Assembly (NCBI GenBank): GCA_019058295.1
Contig: JAHPZI010000016.1
Coordinates: 58,021-99,899, forward strand
DNA from: Promethearchaeota archaeon
Lineage (GTDB): Archaea > Asgardarchaeota > Lokiarchaeia > Sigyniarchaeales > SOKP01
Length of the DNA: 41,879 bases
Reading direction: 5' to 3'
Part shown: positions 33,937 through 40,988 of the stretch, piece after piece
Layout: each line of letters opens with the position of its first letter
Position numbering within the stretch: position 1 is the first letter of the stretch
Translations under genes and position numbers: made by a program
The notes under the pieces: generated by a model
Database searches by the model: none
The model's input: the letters and a program-made list of their open reading frames with translations, nothing else
What the model was told of the DNA's origin: nothing

Positions 33937-34524
33937 TCAAATGTATTTAGTTAAATTTAATTTGTTTCGAGCTCTGTGGAATGCATAAGCAGAGCAATTA
34001 CACAGCACTCTTATGTTTTTTTGAAGAATTTTTGGTTTAATTTTGCTTTTTTCATCAGTGATGTAAATAACTAAGGCAACTTGAGTTGTTAATTGTGGCC
34101 AAAAAGATGCCAACTTAAGCAACTTATGTAAAGCCTCTAAATTTACCCTCGCTCGTCTATAACTGAACACAGGAGCGATACGGTGAATTGTATGCAAGTG
34201 AGATCTAACTCGACAAAGTAATTTTTTAGGCTCATGAGACCACTTAAAGTTGCTATTCTGAACTATCTTTATATGGCATGCGGTTTCCCAAAAAAAATTG
34301 TGAATTTTTGACTGAATTAAACTTGGTTTAAAAGATGAAAAATCTCTGGAAATCTTTTCAATATAATACCGTGGTATCTTTGTTAAAAGTTGACCATTGT
34401 TATCTAAAATAGAAAAATGCCTAAATATTGAATTCAGAACTAAATACTTTAAATTCTTTTCGTTAAACTCAGGTTCTGGCATAAGGGTGCCCGACCTAAG
34501 GATTTCTTTCGTTATGTCACTCAT
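33937..34524 (-). CDS. Unknown helical protein with possible cyclin/TFB-like C-terminal domain (195 aa)
   Basis: No confident family. Residues about 120-195 have helix spacing like the second cyclin repeat of TFB/TFIIB: LKLASFWPQLTTQVALVIY, then ITDEKSKIKPKIL and a last helix AYAFHRARNKL in place of the usual TIRNRYKEL. There is no N-terminal zinc ribbon, so it cannot be an ordinary TFB. It lies between the FEN1-like and OB-fold genes with 66-bp and 21-bp gaps. An ATTTATAAA element near 34568-34580 may be its promoter. A cyclin-fold DNA-binding or adaptor role is speculative. Confidence 0.75.
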   Translation of the reverse strand: MSDITKEILRSGTLMPEPEFNEKNLKYLVLNSIFRHFSILDNNGQLLTKIPRYYIEKISRDFSSFKPSLIQSKIHNFFWETACHIKIVQNSNFKWSHEPKKLLCRVRSHLHTIHRIAPVFSYRRARVNLEALHKLLKLASFWPQLTTQVALVIYITDEKSKIKPKILQKNIRVLCNCSAYAFHRARNKLNLTKYI

Positions 34525-34590
34525 ATTAAAAAAACCAATTTAAGTTTAGATCTTATTATTTTGTCCATTTATAAATAAAAAAAAAGAAAC

Positions 34591-35685
34591 TCAAAAGATA
34601 GCATCTAAAGTTTTTTGAATTAAAGTTGAATAACCTTGATCAGATTTAAAGAATTTAAGACATCGATGGTAGTTATCGACTACTTTATTTATGTTATTTT
34701 CTACGCGCTCTTTATTTAAATGATGATCTTCACACATTAATTCAAAAACTTGTGATTTATTTGGAAGATCCCACCTTAGATCATCAAAAGAATTTGAAAC
34801 TTCAGGAAGTAAAAAAATTTTTCTAATGTATGAGATTAATTCTGAATCTAAGCTTGTAAAATCATAGTTCTCTTTTTCCGCAGAAATGATATTCTCTAAA
34901 TTGTGATGGTTTTCTAACAATTTTAAAGCTGTTTTAGGACCAATGCCTTTTATTCCCGGAAAATAGTCTGTTCCAATCAAGATAGCTAAATCGACTAACT
35001 GAAATATATCTAAGTTCAGCCTTTTTAAGTTCTGCTCTAAATTAATACTTAGAGGAACAATTTTCTGGTAATTCCATTTATTTTGAACTTTCCTTCTTAG
35101 CGATTTTGAAAGATTTTGAATGACTCTTGGGCACCCAAATAATAATGAATCAAAATCCTGCGAATTGGAGTAATGGGCAATGCCTTCTTTTACTAAATGG
35201 GCACATTGAGACTCAGCAGAAGCGGGAGAGTCAAGCCAAGGTACTCCTAAAGCACTTAACAGTTTTCTCGATTCTAAAAGAATGTTTGGCCATAAAAATT
35301 CTTTACTAGTAGCATAATACCTCGCTAAATTTCTATCGCCTGATTTTAAAGCATCTCGATACCATTTTGAAATAAATCTAAAGTCATTTAATTGGTCTTT
35401 TGTTACAATCCGCTTTAGATCTGATATCCTCCCGTCAAAACAAAAAATTGGAAAGATCTTTTTGGAATAATAAAAATTTATCCTGAACAAAATTCCATAT
35501 AAATGAGAAATTGCTCGCTGAGTGCGATCTGTCATCATTTCTTCATAAGAATAGATCTTATTTTTATAAGAGAAGTTAAAAAGCCCCATAATAATGTTTG
35601 GAGCATCAATTGTGATAATTTTTCCTTCTAACTGAGAAAAATCTACCTTTTTTCGCTTAATTATCTGTTGTAATTTAATTCCCAT
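34591..35685 (-). CDS. FEN1/XPG-family flap endonuclease with one changed metal-ligand position
   Basis: The start is taken at the second in-frame ATG (35685), which gives the canonical MG N-terminus (MGIKLQQII) and correct promoter spacing; the ATG at 35691 would add two residues. Acidic active-site residues are present at Asp27 (TIDAPN), Asp84 (CFDG), Glu158, Asp177 and Asp179 (SQDFDSLLFG), and in IGTDY near 231. The residue two before Glu158 is Ser156 (PASAESQ), where FEN1 normally has Glu (PSEGEAQ). The H3TH motif KGIGPKTALKLL is intact. The C-terminus QKTLDAIF fits a PCNA-interaction box. FEN1 removes 5' flaps in Okazaki-fragment maturation and repair. This protein may be the cell's FEN1 or a divergent paralogue with altered cleavage. 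Confidence 0.93.
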   Translation of the reverse strand: MGIKLQQIIKRKKVDFSQLEGKIITIDAPNIIMGLFNFSYKNKIYSYEEMMTDRTQRAISHLYGILFRINFYYSKKIFPIFCFDGRISDLKRIVTKDQLNDFRFISKWYRDALKSGDRNLARYYATSKEFLWPNILLESRKLLSALGVPWLDSPASAESQCAHLVKEGIAHYSNSQDFDSLLFGCPRVIQNLSKSLRRKVQNKWNYQKIVPLSINLEQNLKRLNLDIFQLVDLAILIGTDYFPGIKGIGPKTALKLLENHHNLENIISAEKENYDFTSLDSELISYIRKIFLLPEVSNSFDDLRWDLPNKSQVFELMCEDHHLNKERVENNINKVVDNYHRCLKFFKSDQGYSTLIQKTLDAIF

Positions 35686-35709
35686 TATCATATACTTACA
35701 ATTCAGAAT

Positions 35710-35727
35710 TATTTAAGAAAAAAATAA
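35710..35727 (-). promoter_or_regulatory. TATA/BRE-type promoter for the FEN1-like gene
   Basis: The minus strand reads TTATTTTTTTCTTAAATA, ending 24 nt before the ATG at 35685. That spacing predicts a leaderless transcript and supports the downstream start codon. The upstream ATG at 35691 would be only 18 nt away. Confidence 0.6.
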
Positions 35728-35810
35728 GAAAAAGATATTGCACCCAATCTTAATTTTTCCTTTAAAAACAACTAAATTTATTTAATATTAAAAAGAATAA
35801 GTGATTCTAA

Positions 35811-36176
35811 ATGCCATATAAAAGCGATGTAATAATAATTAAAAAGGAGAATAAAAAATCTAGTGTAATCTTTTGGATATTCTTTGGAATTATAGGATTT
35901 TTAGCGATATATTTTCCTCTTTTTGGATCTAATTTGAGATTCCAGACAGGCGCGCTGTTATCAAAGGCTTTTACAACTGTAGGAACGATCTTAGTTACTT
36001 TTGGCGCTCTAATGTTTGTCTGGGGTCTTTTTACACTATTTTGCGGTAAATCAGGTTCAGGGGTTAAGGTAATGATTTTAGGTTTTGTTATGGTGTTTCT
36101 TGGGAGTTATTTCATTAATCCGGCATTATTAGGTGTCGGTAGCACAGGAAAAGAAGTTCCTAAAGGATACCACTGA
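35811..36176 (+). CDS. Small membrane protein, three helices (121 aa)
   Basis: After a short basic N-terminus, hydrophobic helices lie at about residues 18-38, 54-79 and 85-107, with the loop CGKSGSGVK between the last two. The Gly/Ser-rich loop is not a functional P-loop because it lies between membrane helices. It is divergent from the FEN1-like gene and has no recognisable family. Function unknown. Confidence 0.72.
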   Translation: MPYKSDVIIIKKENKKSSVIFWIFFGIIGFLAIYFPLFGSNLRFQTGALLSKAFTTVGTILVTFGALMFVWGLFTLFCGKSGSGVKVMILGFVMVFLGSYFINPALLGVGSTGKEVPKGYH

Positions 36177-36225
36177 ATAAATTGGATTCAGAATATATAT
36201 AAGTTAGGATTGAATAAAGGTTTTT

Positions 36226-36450
36226 TTAATGTATGCGAAAATATTTTAAGCCTCTACCATAACCACCGCATAAGCTCAAAAGGATAATTGATATTATAAT
36301 TAAGGTTACATAACTGACTCGATACTTTGAACCTCCCCAAATAAATAGAATTATCCCAAAAACAAGACCTAACAATCCAATAATAGATCCTAGCGCTAAT
36401 AGATATTCAATTCCTTCGCCTATAGAATCAAAATAACCTGAAAATATCAT
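36226..36450 (-). CDS. Small two-helix membrane protein (74 aa)
   Basis: Two membrane helices lie at about residues 15-38 and 45-63, with Gly-rich faces (GSIIGLLGLVFGIILF). It has the strong TATA motif found at other genes nearby, 24 nt before the ATG, which supports it as a real gene. Convergent with the membrane protein to its left. Function unknown. Confidence 0.7.
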   Translation of the reverse strand: MIFSGYFDSIGEGIEYLLALGSIIGLLGLVFGIILFIWGGSKYRVSYVTLIIISIILLSLCGGYGRGLKYFRIH

Positions 36451-36474
36451 AGTAAATTATACTATATCCTTATT

Positions 36475-36489
36475 TATTTAAAGAAAAAT
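36475..36489 (-). promoter_or_regulatory. TATA/BRE-type promoter for the 74-aa membrane protein
   Basis: The minus strand reads TTTTTCTTTAAATA, ending 24 nt before the ATG at 36450. The spacing predicts leaderless transcription. Confidence 0.6.
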
Positions 36490-36561
36490 TTCGCAGTTTT
36501 TTTCTTTTAAATAAGGCTAAAAGAATCAAAATTAACAAAAAATTATTGGGAAAATTATATT

Positions 36562-36879
36562 ATGAAAAAAATCGAAGAGATTGGAGAATGCCCTAATTGT
36601 GATTGTTCATTATACATTTACAAAACGAGTAATTATAAACGATTTGCTAAATGTGAAATTTGTGGATATTCATACCCATTACCTAAAAGTGGTGTGATTA
36701 GCAATTCTGCAATGTTTTGCCCTCAAAAAAGAGTACCTATATTAATCGTAGAGAAAAAAGACCAGAAAGCATATTTTTGGACTGACTGTCCTTGCTTTAC
36801 TTGCATTAAAGCTGATAAATGTGAACAAATAAACGAACTTATAGCGGAATTTGAAGAATTAAAGGTGTATGGATATTAA
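36562..36879 (+). CDS. Topoisomerase-type zinc-finger protein (105 aa)
   Basis: Zinc knuckles CPNCDC and CEICGYSYPLP enclose a short strand pair with YKRFAKC. This matches the C4 zinc fingers at the C-terminus of type IA topoisomerases and related archaeal proteins. A second, looser Cys group follows (MFCPQ and CPCFTCIKADKC), ending in an acidic helix. A role in binding single-stranded DNA or a partner protein is inferred from the fold. It overlaps the start of the next surface-protein gene by 11 bp. Confidence 0.82.
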   Translation: MKKIEEIGECPNCDCSLYIYKTSNYKRFAKCEICGYSYPLPKSGVISNSAMFCPQKRVPILIVEKKDQKAYFWTDCPCFTCIKADKCEQINELIAEFEELKVYGY

Positions 36880-37954
36880 AAAAAAAATAATGTTTATATT
36901 AATAATTTCTTTAGTGTTTGTAAGTTTTATTATATATCTTAATTTTGTAAATAGCAGCAACAGTGATTTAAGCCACGATACTGAAGATTGTATTAATATT
37001 AATAGTGAATCGATTGATTCATTAAAGGTAAGTGATTTAGAACTGCCTGATAAAGTTTATACTTTTCTTGCGGGTGCTGATACGAAAAATTTCGAACTCT
37101 ATCTGGAAAAACATTATACATATTTAATATATATTGAACTAGTAACGCCTCATAATATAACGAATATGAAAATTTGTATATGGGATCCGGATGGTGAAGT
37201 TTTTAAAATATTTGAAAGTGAAATGTTTTTTAATCCTGAGTATGGAAGATTTTTTGAAATACCTTTCGGAACTGTAATGTCAGGAGATTATATTTTTGAA
37301 TTTTGCGCAAACGCACCGACCAACTTTAATCTTCATATCATAATAGAACAAGGACCTGAATGCCTACACGATAAAATAGACTCACAAGAGCCTGATAATA
37401 TAATATTATACAAAGTAAACAGATTTAGTAATGGAGATTATATTGACCATGATGTTGATTTGGAAACCGATATGATGTATAAATTCTATATTGGGAGAGT
37501 TTCTGCGATTGCGATAACACAAAATAACGAGGTAAGGATAACTTATAAAATAGAAGATCCTAACGGTATTGAGTTTGATATTTATAACAACGAGTTAATT
37601 GCTGACATAGATGGATTAAATTCTTTTTCTTTTGGTACAGCTATAGAAGGAGAATATATAATTAAATTAACAGTCTATTGTAATGTTCCAAATGTTAATA
37701 TTGCCTATGTTATTGTCGAAGATTATGAAATTGGTGATGTTATCGATGCCAACGAAACTAAACCAGTAGAATCAACTTCATTTATAGAAGAAGCTGAAGA
37801 AGAATTAGATGATGCCTCTGCTAATTTACCCACTGAAATGGTTGTTGGAACGTTAATATCTGTATTTGGAATTAGTGGAGTAGCATTAACGGCTTTGATG
37901 GTTCATCGAAAAAGATCTGGTGTCGATGTTAATATAAGAAAATTGCATAAATAA
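36869..37954 (+). CDS. Single-span surface protein with two beta-sandwich repeats (361 aa)
   Basis: An N-terminal signal or anchor helix lies at about residues 7-27. Two related domains follow (about 60-165 and 180-290). Both contain a YLIYIELVTP- or YKFYIGRVSA-like strand, a D-P-D/N-G turn (WDPDGEVF and EDPNGIEF) and a G-x-Y-I/F end strand, resembling pre-peptidase C-terminal (PPC-like) sandwiches. An acidic linker (EEAEEELDDA) leads to a C-terminal membrane helix (about 323-345) and a short basic tail. It is smaller than the giant surface proteins at the left of the window but has the same overall plan. The ATG at 36890 is an alternative start. Ligand unknown. Confidence 0.83.
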   Translation: MDIKKKIMFILIISLVFVSFIIYLNFVNSSNSDLSHDTEDCININSESIDSLKVSDLELPDKVYTFLAGADTKNFELYLEKHYTYLIYIELVTPHNITNMKICIWDPDGEVFKIFESEMFFNPEYGRFFEIPFGTVMSGDYIFEFCANAPTNFNLHIIIEQGPECLHDKIDSQEPDNIILYKVNRFSNGDYIDHDVDLETDMMYKFYIGRVSAIAITQNNEVRITYKIEDPNGIEFDIYNNELIADIDGLNSFSFGTAIEGEYIIKLTVYCNVPNVNIAYVIVEDYEIGDVIDANETKPVESTSFIEEAEEELDDASANLPTEMVVGTLISVFGISGVALTALMVHRKRSGVDVNIRKLHK

Positions 37955-37955
37955 T

Positions 37956-37969
37956 CTTTTTTTGTTTTT
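37956..37969 (+). terminator. T-rich terminator after the 361-aa surface protein
   Basis: A run of seven T, a G and five more T begins within a few bases of the stop codon at 37952. This is a typical archaeal oligo-T termination signal. Confidence 0.5.
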
Positions 37970-38032
37970 CTTAACTTTATATTTTAAATTAGTCTTTATC
38001 TAAAAAAATCCAAAAGGTAAGTTTGAGTAAAA

Positions 38033-38404
38033 ATGAATGATTCTGATCTACATAATCTTAATGAAGCAAGGATAAAGACTCACATTCATAGCATTTTACA
38101 GAATATTAAGGAACTTGAAAGAAAAAAGTTCCAAGGAGATAAGATCAATTACTTAGCCAATATATATGTGAGCATGTTGGTCTTAGAAGATTATTATCCT
38201 GATATTTATGACCAATGTAAAAAAGAACTCGGCATAGACTACAAGGAATTAGTTGATTTGATCAGAAAAAATACTCCAATCTTGCCGTTGAATGAGATAA
38301 AATTGTTAGAGGGAATAATTAATAGAAAAATTGAGGAAATTATTAAAAAAATTCCTGAAATTAAAGAATTTATATTAAGATATTTTAATATCAATCTTGA
38401 CTAA
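38033..38404 (+). CDS. Helical protein of unknown function (123 aa)
   Basis: No family recognised. The protein is almost all helix, with heptad-like Leu/Ile spacing in IHSILQNIKELERKK and KIEEIIKKIPEIKEFI. There is no membrane span and no cysteine pair. AAGGTAAG lies about 11 nt before the ATG. It stands alone between the surface-protein gene and the convergent radA. Function unknown. Confidence 0.75.
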   Translation: MNDSDLHNLNEARIKTHIHSILQNIKELERKKFQGDKINYLANIYVSMLVLEDYYPDIYDQCKKELGIDYKELVDLIRKNTPILPLNEIKLLEGIINRKIEEIIKKIPEIKEFILRYFNINLD

Positions 38405-38450
38405 TATAATAAATTAAAAAAGAAAATAAAAGAAATATAAAAAAATAATT

Positions 38451-39665
38451 TCATACTAATGTTTTAGCAGATTCTTGCATCTCTAACACTTTTTTAGGAG
38501 ATAATCCGCTAATTTGAGAAGCTATATCTTCTGGATCTGCCGTCAGTAAATCATCTACGCTTTTTATACCCAGTGAACTAAGGTTATTTGCAGTTCCCTT
38601 ACCAATTCCTTTCACGTTTGTCAGCGAAACTCTGCTAGAATCTTCTTGCTTACTGCTTTCCTCATAAAGAGTTTCGACCTCGAAATCCAATACAGGGGCA
38701 TCCACGGATGGCATCTCAACTTTATCAGTATCGGCAATTCCGGCAGAAGTTATAAAAAATTCACATTCTTCGGGGGGTAAATCGGGAGCGTCGACTATTA
38801 TGGCCCTTCGTTTCAATGAATTATTAGAAGAAAAGCCCTTTGTCTTAAACATTACCCTAAAATGTGCGGCGTGAGCTAATATATTCCCACCGATAGCATC
38901 TTCGGAAGAAAACATCCCCATCATTTTGACTGTCACTTGATTCGTAAGCAACACAGCACAATTATATGTCTCTGCAATCCTTGATAAAGCGTGAAGCATG
39001 TTATTAAGAACACTCTGACGTTTTGCTAACACTCCTATACCTACATACTCCGCACGCATAAGGGACATTAAGCTATCTACCACTATCAATCTTACATTAC
39101 GGGTTTTACACATAGTCTCTGCTTTCATTATCATCTGTGCTTGATGATCTGAACTATAGATCCTGGCGTGATAAATTTTAGAAAGAACTTCAGAAGGATT
39201 AAGTCCAAATCTTTTTGCGATACGCTTAATCTTCTCTTTTGAAAAGGTATTTTCTGTATCAATATATACTACAGCACTTTCAAGCCCCCCTCGTTTTTTA
39301 GGTAATTGAACTGTGACTGATAAAGTATGAGCAAGATTAGTTTTACCAGATTTAAATGGACCATAAACTTCTGTTAATTTTCCAGTTTGAAATCCGCCGC
39401 CTAAAATTCTATTTAATTCAGAGGAACCAGTAGTCATAAACTCGACATTCTCATCAATATCTGAAGCAGTAACAAAATCAGTCATTCCTAAAGCGTTTCT
39501 TGCGTTCCATATTAGTTTTTTTGCAGTTTTCTCTCCAAGTCCATCGATTGAAGACACTGATTCACCATTAGACATTGCTAAAGCTTCGGCAGTACTAATG
39601 CCATTTTCTTGAAGTAGTTTTATCTGCCGAGCGTTAATTCCTTTAATTTGACTAAGATCTGACAT
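38451..39665 (-). CDS. radA: RadA recombinase with an extra C-terminal helix-hairpin-helix domain (404 aa)
   Basis: An N-terminal helix-hairpin-helix domain (IDGLGEKTAKKL, about 1-60) is followed by the polymerisation motif FVTA. The RecA core has Walker A GPFKSGKT (102-109), Walker B LIVVDSL (about 175) and RAEYVGIGVLAKRQ. The L2 region GGNILAHAAHFR leads to VDAPDLPPEECEF. RadA normally ends shortly after this, at about 320-350 residues. Here an acidic linker is followed by a second helix-hairpin-helix domain at residues 346-404 (VKGIGKGTANNL, then SGLSPKKVLEM). RadA catalyses strand exchange in homologous recombination; the added domain should increase DNA binding or interaction capacity. 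Confidence 0.95.
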   Translation of the reverse strand: MSDLSQIKGINARQIKLLQENGISTAEALAMSNGESVSSIDGLGEKTAKKLIWNARNALGMTDFVTASDIDENVEFMTTGSSELNRILGGGFQTGKLTEVYGPFKSGKTNLAHTLSVTVQLPKKRGGLESAVVYIDTENTFSKEKIKRIAKRFGLNPSEVLSKIYHARIYSSDHQAQMIMKAETMCKTRNVRLIVVDSLMSLMRAEYVGIGVLAKRQSVLNNMLHALSRIAETYNCAVLLTNQVTVKMMGMFSSEDAIGGNILAHAAHFRVMFKTKGFSSNNSLKRRAIIVDAPDLPPEECEFFITSAGIADTDKVEMPSVDAPVLDFEVETLYEESSKQEDSSRVSLTNVKGIGKGTANNLSSLGIKSVDDLLTADPEDIASQISGLSPKKVLEMQESAKTLV

Positions 39666-39712
39666 TTTTTTTTCAATAAAATATAATTATTTAATCTTAG
39701 GTAAAACTCTGA

Positions 39713-39730
39713 ATATTTAAAGAAAAAATA
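39713..39730 (-). promoter_or_regulatory. TATA/BRE-type promoter for radA
   Basis: The minus strand reads TATTTTTTCTTTAAATAT. The TATA end lies 48 nt before the radA ATG, leaving a leader of roughly 25 nt with no clear Shine-Dalgarno sequence. Confidence 0.65.
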
Positions 39731-39761
39731 TATAAATAAAAAAAAAGAGTAGAAAAAGAAA

Positions 39762-39825
39762 AATAAAACGCTACTGACAAGGAAAGGATACTTGGGGGGA
39801 TTAAGTTGATTGAATGCGTTTTATT
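39762..39825 (+). ncRNA. Candidate small structured RNA between the RecA-fold gene and radA
   Basis: Perfect 10-base arms AATAAAACGC (39762-39771) and GCGTTTTATT (39816-39825) enclose 44 bases that are richer in G/C than their surroundings, including GGGGGG and a CAAG/CTTG pair. The TATA-like ATATATAAATA at 39726-39737 lies about 25 bp before the left arm, so plus-strand transcription would begin near the stem. A second AT-rich TATA-like element near 39850-39862 lies at a similar distance on the other side, so strand is uncertain. No C/D or H/ACA boxes were identified. The structure is seen; that it is an RNA gene is inference. Confidence 0.35.
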
Positions 39826-39916
39826 ACCTTCTTCTACGTGACAATTAGATATTTTAAATATATATAAAAAAAAAAAGAAAAATAAAAAAGCTCAGATGTA
39901 AAAATTGAAGAAATTA

Positions 39917-40627
39917 TTAAACAAATTTAAGGCCTGTATCACCTAATTGATATTTAAAACCATAAGTAAAATCTTCGCATTCTACAGTCATTTGATTTCT
40001 CCCATCTCTGAAATCTTTAGATAAAAAGATATTAAGACAATCAATTCTGGAAAATAGCTTATTTAAAAAAGGCAAGATCTTATCTGAAGCTGGGCTATAA
40101 GAAACTTCGTGAATAATAATAAGCTTAATTGATTCTCTTTCGCAAAACATAATGAGGGGATATAGTTGCTCACTAAAAAATGGATTTACAAGAGCAGAAT
40201 ATCCGCAAAAGCCTTCAGCTTTCATGATTTCAAATCTTAAATAGTGTGATATGTTATCAATAACGATAAATTTCAAATTATAAGGAAGAATTGAATTTTT
40301 CTTGACAAATTTACTAATAACATCTGCTTGTTGAGAATATGACATGCATGGTCCATCAGAAGGAATTACAAAAATATTTTTAGTCAAATAATCTAATTTA
40401 CTAGGCTTATCCTTAAACATTTGATATAATCTTTGCTTAGAAAAAGCTTCACTTGCTTGAAACCATACACAGCAATCCTCGTAAGGCTCTGAGTATGTTA
40501 AAAGGGTCCCAATAACCTGCAATGATAAAGTAGATTTACCCGTTCCGGAAGCTCCATATATCGAAATAACAGCCTTTCGTGAAAATAATCTATTAAAATC
40601 AGTAAAAACTTTATCTTGAGTTATCAT
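39917..40627 (-). CDS. RecA-fold ATPase, RadB- or KaiC-like (236 aa)
   Basis: A bare RecA core with Walker A GASGTGKST at residues 25-33, a catalytic-base strand region with VWFQASE and Walker B FIVIDNISHY near 130. The strand LIIIHEV near 173 occupies the position of the RadA L1/L2 strand. There is no N-terminal helix-hairpin-helix, and the DNA-binding loops are unlike those of RadA. RadB-type paralogues assist RadA filament formation, so this is a plausible recombination mediator encoded 250 bp from radA. The gene follows the two membrane-protein genes at 40632-41785 with only 4 bp between, so it is co-transcribed with them. RadB versus another RecA-fold family is not settled. Confidence 0.85.
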   Translation of the reverse strand: MITQDKVFTDFNRLFSRKAVISIYGASGTGKSTLSLQVIGTLLTYSEPYEDCCVWFQASEAFSKQRLYQMFKDKPSKLDYLTKNIFVIPSDGPCMSYSQQADVISKFVKKNSILPYNLKFIVIDNISHYLRFEIMKAEGFCGYSALVNPFFSEQLYPLIMFCERESIKLIIIHEVSYSPASDKILPFLNKLFSRIDCLNIFLSKDFRDGRNQMTVECEDFTYGFKYQLGDTGLKFV

Positions 40628-40631
40628 AAAT

Positions 40632-40988
40632 CTAATTTTCTAGTAGTTCAAGAATTTGTCTTTTAGTCCTTTCAATTTGTTCTTCCCTATCATCGGGCTC
40701 ATCTTGATAAAAATCGTTATACTCTTTACTGGAAGTTGAGTTAATCAATTGTTGGGCAACAACTAAGGTAACTAAATCATCCACTCTATTATCCCTTAAA
40801 GAATTGCTACCTTTAAAAAAACCTCCCCGCCCTTCCTTACGTCTCCCCTTTCTTGCTTTAAAAAACAAGTAAAGAGCAAGAAAAATTACAACAATAACTA
40901 CGGTTATTACAGGATCTTTCTGATAATACATCAAAAACGCAATTATCAACACAAAAAATAAAAATATTTTCATTTTTTTCATCACCAA
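40632..40988 (-). CDS. Small membrane protein between the peptidase-like and RecA-fold genes (118 aa)
   Basis: Hydrophobic segments lie at about residues 7-21 and 26-42, then a very basic stretch (KARKGRRKEGRGG) and an acidic helix ending EQIERTKRQILELLEN. The basic patch just after the membrane would face the cytoplasm. It overlaps the upstream metallopeptidase-like gene by 7 bp and lies 4 bp before the RecA-fold gene. No family recognised. Confidence 0.78.
   Translation of the reverse strand: MVMKKMKIFLFFVLIIAFLMYYQKDPVITVVIVVIFLALYLFFKARKGRRKEGRGGFFKGSNSLRDNRVDDLVTLVVAQQLINSTSSKEYNDFYQDEPDDREEQIERTKRQILELLEN

Noticed and set aside
36052..36075. GKSGSGVK in the 121-aa membrane protein as a nucleotide-binding P-loop
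   Set aside because: It lies in a short loop between predicted membrane helices, lacks the GxxxxGK[ST] pattern, and has no Walker B or nucleotide-binding fold around it.
39831..39900. Possible tRNA or box C/D RNA in the radA/RecA-fold gap
   Set aside because: No cloverleaf, no GTTCGA-type T arm and no paired C and D boxes could be found. Only the simple 10-bp stem at 39762-39825 stands out.
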